A DNA stretch of 63,473 bases, taken from assembly GCA_903921325.1 (NCBI GenBank), contig CAIXPL010000036.1, positions 1-63,473 of the forward strand, read 5' to 3'. Made by a program: the position numbers and the translations under genes. Under the pieces are notes generated by a model. It ran no database searches, had not been told where the DNA came from, and saw nothing but the letters and a program-made list of their open reading frames with translations. The DNA comes from an uncultured Pseudomonadota bacterium (GTDB lineage Bacteria > Pseudomonadota > Gammaproteobacteria > Burkholderiales > SG8-39). Positions 17,707 to 26,300 of this stretch are shown here, one piece after another. Position 1 is the first letter of the stretch. Each line of letters opens with the position of its first letter.

Positions 17707-17781
17707 GATCAAATCCTCAGTGAGCCCGCACCCGGAGCGACTGCCCGGATTGCCTTCTTTTTTAGACCATACGCAGTGCAT

Positions 17782-17798
17782 GGTCTGTGCGCAGGAAC
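17782..17798 (-). promoter_or_regulatory. CACAGAC-type box facing the DUF883 gene
   Basis: On the minus strand it reads GTTCCTGCGCACAGACC, with the core TGCGCACAGAC perfect. It ends 76 bp before the ATG at 17706. Confidence 0.6.
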
Positions 17799-17847
17799 AC
17801 CGAGCGGCAATGATGTCGAACGCAACACCGGCGCGCGGCGACGGTTG

Positions 17848-17938
17848 GCGACCATCACCAGCGACCATCACCAGCGACCATCACCAGCGACCATCACCAG
17901 CGACCATCAGTAACGACCATCAGTAACGACCATGGCCA
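17848..17938. repeat. Seven 13-bp tandem repeats (GCGACCATCACCA)
   Basis: Four identical copies at 17848-17899 are followed by copies ending AGTA (17900-17912 and 17913-17925) and a degenerate last copy. They sit in the 523-base region between the DUF883 gene and the small acidic gene. There are no spacers, so this is not a CRISPR array. Function is unknown. Confidence 0.9.
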
Positions 17939-18010
17939 GCGACAACCTCACCTGATCTGCGCACGCGAACAATGGATCCGATCGTTGCGCAGTCTTCCAG
18001 GTTCACCAGT

Positions 18011-18029
18011 GTTCGTTTGCGAACAGACG
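18011..18029 (+). promoter_or_regulatory. CACAGAC-type box upstream of small acidic gene
   Basis: GTTCGTTTGCGAACAGACG is a clear motif copy pointing right, about 200 bp before the ATG at 18230. That is farther than the usual 50-85 bp, so either the transcript has a long leader or it begins with an unrecognised gene. Confidence 0.5.
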
Positions 18030-18229
18030 ATACCGACCTGGCGCGGCCACGATGGATGCGCAGCAAAGTGGCGGTGGTCTGTATCCGGGCCAACGCCGAA
18101 TGAGAGCGGTGAAAGCCAGCATGCGCCGACGCCGCGGGACCAGCGCCCATGAGGTGATCAGATGGATGACTCTGGCCGAACGTAAGAGGCGGGGCAGCGT
18201 TGCACCGCCATCACCTGGAGCGTCACACC

Positions 18230-18436
18230 ATGAAACAGATAGCTACCCCGACCAGCAGTTCCCTGAGCAGCATCGACGAGGACGCACTGGCTGCGTCGTT
18301 TGATGACAGGAAGCCGACGCGTCGCGAAATTCGCCATGCATTGCTCGATGCCGATCTGGACCTTGAGGATGTATTCGACGACGAGATCGCCGAGACACGC
18401 GAGCCGTGGTGGGCCATTGTCCGCCACGACAGTTGA
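18230..18436 (+). CDS. Small acidic protein, unrecognised
   Basis: 68-residue, strongly acidic protein with DADLDLEDVFDDEIAE in the C-terminal half and a Ser/Thr-rich start. No domain is recognised and there is no signal peptide or membrane segment. ATG 18230 is preceded by CTGGAG. It lies 4 bases before a small membrane-protein gene, suggesting co-transcription. The reading frame is plausible from its ribosome-binding site and its place in the stress-gene run, but remains hypothetical. Confidence 0.55.
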   Translation: MKQIATPTSSSLSSIDEDALAASFDDRKPTRREIRHALLDADLDLEDVFDDEIAETREPWWAIVRHDS

Positions 18437-18440
18437 CCGG

Positions 18441-18629
18441 GTGAGATCGCTGCGCTATGCGCTTGCTGCGCTCCTTATCGCTTTTTGGGGCGTTGGATTG
18501 CTCTGGCTATATGTGATGGGAAAACTCATTCACATGTTGTTCGTGGCGGCTTTTGCGCTGATCCGAATCAATCTCATCGGCACACGGCGATCGCCTGCCG
18601 CCCTTGCGCGCGATGCGCGCGAGCAATGA
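18441..18629 (+). CDS. Small membrane protein, lmo0937-like
   Basis: 62 residues from GTG 18441. There are two closely spaced hydrophobic segments (ALAALLIAFWGVGLLWLY and IHMLFVAAFALIRINLI) joined by a short GKLIH turn. The pattern is the same as in the 48-residue lmo0937-type protein at 30884 (GGFIHALLVIAVIVFLVRLI), with a longer Ala/Arg-rich tail. No function is known. The start codon is inferred from the hydrophobic profile and spacing after the preceding stop. Confidence 0.6.
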   Translation: MRSLRYALAALLIAFWGVGLLWLYVMGKLIHMLFVAAFALIRINLIGTRRSPAALARDAREQ

Positions 18630-18854
18630 ACTCTCTGCGAGCCCTTTGCTCGCTGAGAGACTCGATCTGACTGGTTGCGATCATGGCTGCGAATCGACGC
18701 GTGAGATGAGTGCGCAGGCGCACCGACATTCTTTACCTTCGCGCCCATGCTGAGCTCTACAGCGTCGACGCGGCGCCACGACGAGACTGGCAACACGCCA
18801 GTGACGACTCCGGCGCCGCGTTGTGAACGCTCGAAATGTTCCAAGGACATTGTC

Positions 18855-19253
18855 ATGCAGAATCAACTTCGACGAATACCTCTACCTCGCAGTCGCACCG
18901 CCATGGTCTCGCTGTCGGTCGGTGCCATTGCACTTGCTTTGAGCGCATGCTCGAGCGCACCACCAACGGCAGAGATGGCTGTCTCGACCGCCGCAGTGAA
19001 TCATGCCGCGGCCGCAGGCGGGCCAGAACTCGCACCAGTGGCCATGCTGGCTGCCCGCGAGAAGCTCGCGCTCGCCAATACGGCGCTTACCGAGAAGCAT
19101 TACCACCGTGCCCGCGAACTCGCAGCAGAGGCACAGGTCGATGCGCAACTGGCCGAATCGCAAGCAGGGGCGATGCGTGCACGGACTGCAGCAGACGCGG
19201 TCGGTGCCGGGCAGCGCGCGCTGAAAGACGAACTTGATCGCAATGCACGATAA
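18855..19253 (+). CDS. DUF4398-type lipoprotein
   Basis: 132-residue exported protein with a lipoprotein signal (MVSLSVGAIALALSAC, lipobox LSAC). A helical Ala/Glu-rich body contains APVAMLAAREKLALANTALT and a repeat-like YHRARELAAEAQVDAQLAES, typical of DUF4398, a domain often preceding OmpA-like proteins. Outer-membrane or periplasmic anchoring is expected. It is followed after 33 bases by an OmpA-family gene with a related N-terminal region, forming a two-gene operon. A degenerate box (GTGCGCAGGCGCACCGACA, about 18710-18728) lies upstream. Confidence 0.85.
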   Translation: MQNQLRRIPLPRSRTAMVSLSVGAIALALSACSSAPPTAEMAVSTAAVNHAAAAGGPELAPVAMLAAREKLALANTALTEKHYHRARELAAEAQVDAQLAESQAGAMRARTAADAVGAGQRALKDELDRNAR

Positions 19254-19286
19254 GCGAGGCTCCCAATGATCATCAAAGGATTTCCC

Positions 19287-20219
19287 ATGAAAACGCATCG
19301 ACTGATTCCAGCCTCGCTCATCGCTATCGCCGTACTGGCAGGTTGCAATTCCGTTCCCGAGCCAAACGCGGCACTCGATCAAGCGCGCAGTGACTTCAAT
19401 GCCGCACAAGCAAACCCGGTGACCAGCGCAATGGCCGCCGGTGAGCTGAAGCAGGCCGGTGAAGCGCTGGCTGTCGCGGAGACATCACTCACCAAACATG
19501 ACTCGACCCGAGAGGTGGATCATCTGGCCTACCTGGCCCGGCAGCGCGTGGCCATCGCAAACGAGACAGGCAAGCGGCATCTGGCGGAGAAATCCATCAG
19601 CGATGCAGCGATGGCACGCGATGCGATGCGCCTGGCCGCCCGTACCAACGAAGCCGACGCTGCCAATCTGAACGCCGCGGTCTCCAATCGCAATGCCGCG
19701 GCATCCGATCGCAGCGCGGCGAACGCCAAAGCGACGGCGGCCATCGCCTCGGCCGTTGCGGTTGACTCGATGCAACAGGCCGACCAGGCGCGTGCGCGCA
19801 ACACGCAGCTCGAAGGCGAGTTGAGCGCGCTCAACGCCAAGAAGACCGACCGCGGCATGGTAATCACCATGGGCGATATGCTGTTCGATACCGACAAGTC
19901 GCAGTTGAAGGACGGTGCCATGCGCAATGTTGACCGCCTCGCCGCGTTCCTGAAAGAGTATCCGCAACGCAAGGCCGCCATCGAGGGCTTTACTGACAGC
20001 ACCGGATCGCAGGGCAGAAATCAGGAACTGTCTGAACAGCGCGCGGGCGCCGTGCGTACCGTCCTCATCGATCAGGGTATTGCGCCTGAACGCGTGTCGA
20101 TGCGTGGTTTTGGCCCGGCCTATCCCGTTGCAGGCAATGACAGCGCTGGCGGTCGTCAGATGAACCGTCGGGTCGAAGTGCTTCTGTCTGATCAATACGG
20201 CGTCATCACGCCGCGTTGA
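19287..20219 (+). CDS. OmpA-family lipoprotein with DUF4398 region
   Basis: 310-residue envelope protein. It starts with a lipoprotein signal peptide (LIAIAVLAGC, lipobox LAGC), then a DUF4398-like helical region (about 30-115) and a long Ala/Asn-rich coiled coil (125-195). A C-terminal OmpA peptidoglycan-binding domain follows (about 200-305: MLFDTDKSQLKDGA, IEGFTDSTGSQGRNQELSEQ, RGFGPAYPVAGN...MNRRVEV). It probably ties the outer membrane to peptidoglycan. ATG 19287 is chosen by the signal peptide and an AAAGGA site. It pairs with the upstream lipoprotein gene. Confidence 0.92.
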   Translation: MKTHRLIPASLIAIAVLAGCNSVPEPNAALDQARSDFNAAQANPVTSAMAAGELKQAGEALAVAETSLTKHDSTREVDHLAYLARQRVAIANETGKRHLAEKSISDAAMARDAMRLAARTNEADAANLNAAVSNRNAAASDRSAANAKATAAIASAVAVDSMQQADQARARNTQLEGELSALNAKKTDRGMVITMGDMLFDTDKSQLKDGAMRNVDRLAAFLKEYPQRKAAIEGFTDSTGSQGRNQELSEQRAGAVRTVLIDQGIAPERVSMRGFGPAYPVAGNDSAGGRQMNRRVEVLLSDQYGVITPR

Positions 20220-20294
20220 CGCATCGGTGGCCGGTCCTCATGGCAGTCGCTTTCCCGAGTGATTAAACCGGCTCGCGCCACCCTGTGATGCCCC

Positions 20295-20327
20295 GCTGGC
20301 CGATCCTCTTATCAGGGACCGGCCAGC
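20295..20327. terminator. Hairpin between convergent OmpA and glucan synthase genes
   Basis: GCTGGCCG (20295-20302) pairs with CGGCCAGC (20320-20327). The stem includes the last codons of the glucan synthase gene. There is no strong T-run, so termination by this hairpin is only suggested by its place between converging genes. Confidence 0.4.
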
Positions 20328-23300
20328 AGCGGAATCGCGAAGCAGGTCTCGGCTTCGAGCGCGGTCCACGTCAGGACTGCGCCAGGTTGCAGGAGTCGGG
20401 CGCTCCACTGCGCCGTCTGCCGCAGCGTCTCAGACTGCCCTGCCCTCACCAGAATGAACCGCATCGATCGGGTATCACGACGTAGCGTCAGTTCGGCCCG
20501 CGCCCAGTGCGTAGGCAGGCACGGCGCGAAGCTCAGACTGTGAGCGTCCACGTGCAAGCCGAACAGGGCCTCGATCGCCGCGCGATGCATCCACCCGGCT
20601 GCACCCGTATACCAGCTCCAGCCACCGCGTCCGGTATAGGGTGGCTGGCTGTAGACATCACCCGCCATGACATAAGGTTCGATGCCATATTGCGCGCCAT
20701 AGCGGCTATCGGCGGCCCGGTGCGCCGGACTCAGATAGGTGAAGTAACGATAGGCAAGATCACCATCGGCGCTCGCCGATTGAGTGTATGCAGAATCGCG
20801 TTGCGCAAGCCCGACACCATTTTGTGCTCCAGACCGTGCGGCGGCATCGACATCGGCGCTCACCGCCAGGGCATGCCCTGAGTCCGATGGAGTGTCGGCT
20901 CGCGGCACGTCCGCGCGGGCAGCCACATCGACGCCGAGGTTCGCCTGCGCAATGCGTGCCTGCGCGATCAGCGCCCACACGGCGGCATGCGAATACTGAC
21001 CGCCATTCTCGCGTACGCCTGCCGGATAGGCCTGTATGTAGCCCGCGCTGGGCACGCTGTGAGCAAAGGGTGGATCGAGCAATCGCACCAAGCCAGCCGC
21101 CGGGTCCACCAGCATCGACTCCACGGCGGCCATTGCGGCGCGCTGCCGCTCAAGCGGTGCGGCATCCGAGATCACCGACCAGGCCTGTGCGATGAGGTCA
21201 ATGCGCCCTTCGTCATTCAGATGTGAACCGAGCGCTTGTCCATCATCAAAGAATGCGCGCTTGAACCAGCCCCCGTCCCAGGCCGGTCCGAGCAAGGCGG
21301 CCTTCCATCCCAGCACGGCCGCCTCCCAGCCCTGCGCACGTGCTGCCTCGCCACGCGCGCGCGCAAAGGGCGCGAAGCGCGGCACCAGGTCACACAGAAA
21401 CCAACCCAGCCACACCGACTCGCCGCGCCCCAGGTGCCCAACCCGGTTCATGCTGTCATTCCAGTCCCCGGTACCGATCAGCGGCAACCCGTGCGCGCCC
21501 ACGCACAGACTGCGATCGATTGCGCGGGCGGCATGCTCGTAGATTGACGCCGACACCACACTCACTGTGGGTATGTAGTAGGCATCCTCCGCACCACCGG
21601 CCACCGCCATGCCTTCGATAAACGGCACCGTTTCATCGAGCAGGGCCAGCTCGTCGGTCAGTTCGATATAGCGCGCACATGCATGCGGCAGCCACAGGAG
21701 ATCATCTGACACATGGGTGCGCACGCCGGCACCGGTCGGTGCATGCCACCAATGCTGTACGTCCCCTTCCGGAAACTGTCGCGACGCGCACAGCACAATC
21801 TGATCGCGCAACATGCCTGGGGCCGCCCAGCCGAGCGCCATGGCGTCTTGCAACTGGTCGCGATAGCCGGTCGCGCCACCTGCCTGGTAGAAAGCCGCCT
21901 TGGCCCACAGTCGGCATGACACCGTCTGGTACATCAGCCAGCGGTTGACCATCGCATCGAACAGAGGATCGGGCGTCTGAACGCTCACCGTGCCCAGCAA
22001 CTGATTCCACATAGCCTGCACCTCGTCGATTCGCTGGACGGCGGGGAGCCCGACTGCCGCCACCGCCAGGGCGCGGGCTGCCTCCGGATCGCTCGCGTAA
22101 CCGAGCAGAAACTGGCGCCCCGCGCGCGCACCGGGCGCCAGACGCAGCGGCACCGCCAGCGCCGCACAGGGATCAAGATCCTCGCCGCAGCGTTCACCAA
22201 AGTAGGTTGGCAGCAGCAGCTGGCCGTGCGCATCGAAGCATTCGCGCCGATCGCAGGTCCAGTCCACCGACAGCTCACCTGCGCTTGCCGGTTGTGAAAC
22301 AGCAAAAAACGCGGTGCCATTGCCGAACCCTGATGCACATTCACGCTGCGTGGCCAGCAGCACCGTAACCTCGCCATCATCGTTGTGGTGTTGCATCTTT
22401 GCGGTATGCACCGTGGCACGACTGACGCGGCGCTCACCCATCATCCACTCGGCAACCGCTACCACCCGGATGTGCAGCGTGCGCGAGCCGCGATTGATGA
22501 GATCGATATGCACCTGTTTGACCGCAGTCTTCAGATCGACGCACCAGGTTACGAGCGTCTCCAGATCGCCGCGTCGATGCGCGATGGTGCTCGTGCCCTG
22601 GCCATGTGACACGCGATAGCGCAGCCGCTCGTCGCCCCAGGCGCACGGCGACACGCTCCAGGTGTCGCCACTGCGGATATCCTGCAAAAGAAACCACTCT
22701 GAGGGCGGATCGGCTACCGGGTCATTGGACCAGGCGGTCAGCTGGTTGAGGCAGCTATTGACTGCCCAGGTAAAACCGGCACCGGCCTCCGAGACCTGAG
22801 TGCCGAACTGATGATTCGCGAGCACATTGATCCACGGACGTGACGGGCGCATATCAGCACCCGCGTCAAACATGAACGTGCCGTCATGGGCATCAAATAC
22901 GCCAACCGGTGCGATGACCGGGACATTCATCGTGTGTGTCGTCGGAACGACAGTCGCGGGCCGTGCACGACGCCGCTCACGCTCCTTGTCGTGCGCCGCC
23001 GCCCACAGATCAACATGATAGGCAAGCGGACGACCATCGGCATGCAATCGCACGCGCGCCAGGGCGCGCAAGGTATAGAGGTCTTCGGCGTCCAGCGTAT
23101 CAGCGCGCAGCAGGTGGAATCCGATCGCAGCGGCACCCACATCGCGTGTCCTTGTATCACCCTCTGCCCAATGCGGTTCGCGCAGCGCCTCAATTTCGCG
23201 CTGCAATCCCATCTGATAGGACAGTGGCTCGCCATTGACCACCACCAGATCGCACGCAATGCCACTCCATGCCCAGCGCCGCAGTGCCTGGGCGAGTGAG

Positions 23301-26300
23301 CGCAGCATGCCCAGCGACTGCGGCGAGCTTGCATTTACCAATAGCAAGGGCCGGTCACCCGAGATGCCAAGGCGCCACAGGCGCCGCCGGTCGCAGGCGC
23401 GCGGACCGCTATCGCAGGACACTGCGTCAGGTCGCGATCGCGCCAGATACATCACCATGGCGGTGGTGAGGATCTGGATCGCAGTGAAGTTCTCCACGGT
23501 CAGATTCATCCCCCGCAGTTCAATGCCGGTCAGCGTTGAGGACATCAGGGCAGCGCGCTGGACATGGCTTGTTTGCCGGTATTTGTCGACAATCGCGTGC
23601 AGGACGCCACGATTGACCGAAGCCGCCGTTGCAAAGGTGAGACGCGCGGTCTGCCTTGGCGCGACGCGCATGCCCACCGCGATCACGCAAACCGGATCAA
23701 GGCCTGTATCGAGCAGTTGCGGCGCCGTGCTCGCGGTTTCGCTCAGCGCGGTGAGCGATGCCTGTGGACGCGCGGTGCCCTGATTGCGTCCGCGCCAACG
23801 CGCGCGGTCGGTCTGCCCTCGAACGCTGACAACCTGTGCATCGGTCTCGGTGAGAAAGTGCGCAAGATGCAACCCTGGTTCACTATCGAGCCGCGGCCTG
23901 CGCTCGAATACAAGCGCCTGGTCTTCTGCACGCCAATGCGCCTGCACAAACATGCCGCTAAAAGCCGGGTGCGCCTCATCGGCGCGCGGATCGCACAAGG
24001 TGACCTCGAACGCCGACAGCAATTCAATTTCCATCGTCTCATCGCTATGGTTATGAATGTCGATCTGGCGAAATTCGATGTCGTCCTCGGGGCTTACCCA
24101 TACCGTGGTGTGTGCCTGCACGTCCTCCCACAGCGCATCGAAGCAGACACGATCGGGATGGAAGGTGCACTGGTAGCGGGCCTCCGGGTCAGCAGCCGGA
24201 TGCTGAGTGATTGACACGAGGGCAGGCCGCTTCGCCCAGCGCAGATAAAAGAAGCTGCCATCGGCATCGCGCAGCGCATCATCGCGGCTGCGCGTGATGC
24301 CGACCTGACCGAAATTGCTCCAACCCGCTCCGTTCGCGCGTAATGCCACGCTGTACATGCCGTTAGAGAGCAGTTGCGTCGGTTCGATTGCACTGGCACC
24401 CGGGGTCACGGTGCGCTGCAAGCGTGGCGGCTGCCGCTCGATAGCCGGGTGCAAGGCCGATTGCGCGAGTGCGGGCAGACGGGACACGTCGCCGGGTGCC
24501 CGCTCCTGCATCAGTGAGCTCACCGCCGCCACCCGCGGATTGGCCATGCCCCAGCGCGTGCAGGCACGATCCTGTAACAGATTGGTGAGCGCCGCGATGC
24601 TCATTGCCTGGTGATGGGCCATGAAGGTCTCGACCAGCGTGCAGCGATGCGTACCGCTCTGCCGCACGGCAGAGAAGTCGAGCGCTTCGATGAAGCCGTA
24701 GCGCCCGCGCCCGCCCAGTCCTTCGAGCACGCCTAGATTGAGTCGCGCCTGCTGCGGCGCGATTTGCGCGGCCAGGGCAGTAGCATAGGGTGCAATCACC
24801 ATTTCATCGGGCGGCGTGCGCCGCAGGGCAAGGCGCGGGACGCCGTGCGGGGCATATTGATAGGCCAGGGTGTGGTCGCGCCCCGCGTAGGCCGACTCTG
24901 ATATGCCCCACGGGACAGCGCGTAGCCGCGCGTAGCGTTGCTGCTCGTCGAATGCGACCAGGCATGCATCGTGCAGTGCACTACCGCCGGGCTCCTCCAG
25001 CACAAGGCCTGGCATCAAATACTCGAACATCGAGCCAGACCACGAGCGCAGTCCAGCCCGACTGCCCACCGCAAAATAGGCGCGCCCGAGCGCCGCCCAA
25101 TGACGCACCGGCACATCGCCCTTGGCAATTGCCAGAAGACTGGTCAGGCGCGCTTCGGACGCAAGCAGATCATAGAACCCCGTATCGAGCCGCTGCTCAG
25201 CAACGCGATAGCCGATATGAAACAGTCGGCGTCGCGGGTGATACAGAAACCCGAACTCGGCCTCCCAGGCCAATTGCTCGAAGCCATTGGCAACCTCACG
25301 CAGGCGGCGTGTTGCGTTGGCTGGCGCTTGCGCGGCGGACGCAGCCTTTTGATCGCGCAGCGCCGAATCGCGCGTTGCCCGGTGGTCTGCGAGCAGCGCC
25401 CGCAACGCCTTGCGATTGATCGCGAGACGGCGCACCGGCAGTGCAAGCAATGGTCGGATACGCGCGGCCGATTGTGCGAGCGCACGCTCGCTTGCCGCAC
25501 CGTCATAGGGGGTCGCCGCTCTCTCGCGGCAGGCCGCAGCAACGGCCAGGAGTTGCCCGGTCAGATTGCCGCTATCGACTGTCGAGACATACAGCGGCTG
25601 CAACGGCAGGCAGGTCGTGGTGTCGTACCAGTTCAAGAAATGTCCACGATGGCGCGGCAGTCGCGCGAGCGTGCGAGCGGTCGCCTCCAGGCGATCGAGC
25701 ATCGTCTGTGTCCCGATCCAGCCGAACTGACGTGCGCAGGCGAGTGCGAGCAGATAGAGCCCGATATTGGTCGGCGATGTCCTGTGCGCAAGCGCCTCGA
25801 TCGGTGCGATCTGCAGATTGTCAGGGGGCAGATGATTATCGAGCTCGGTCACGCAGCGCTCGAAATAGCGCCAGCTGTCGCGGGCGACCCCGCGCAACCA
25901 GTCGGCATCGACATCGGCTAGCGCCGGCTCGTTCTGCCAGGTGCGTGGCGCGCTCACCCACCATGTCCACAGAGGCGAGGCGGCCCACAGCGCGCACAGA
26001 GCGCAACTGAGCAAGGGCTCGGGGGTACCCACGGCGAAGAGTCCGCCGAGCAGGCCCAGCGCCGCGCACGCAGCCCCCAGGTGATTGCGTATGAGCGCGG
26101 CAAGGTCGTTCTGCGCCGCCGACTTGGCCGCCGCAGCGGTTGTCCATTGCATCAGTCGACGATGACTCACCATCATGCGCCAGAGCGTGCGGATGATCGC
26201 ATCGCAGGCCATCAGCGCAAGCTGCAGTAGCTGGGCAATATTCCAGAGCGCACCGGCAAGGCTGCGTGCGAGCTCGGTGAATGACTGCGCATAGTGACGG

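Noticed and set aside
17848-17938. CRISPR-like direct repeats
   Set aside because: The 13-bp units are contiguous with no spacers, and no cas gene is present.
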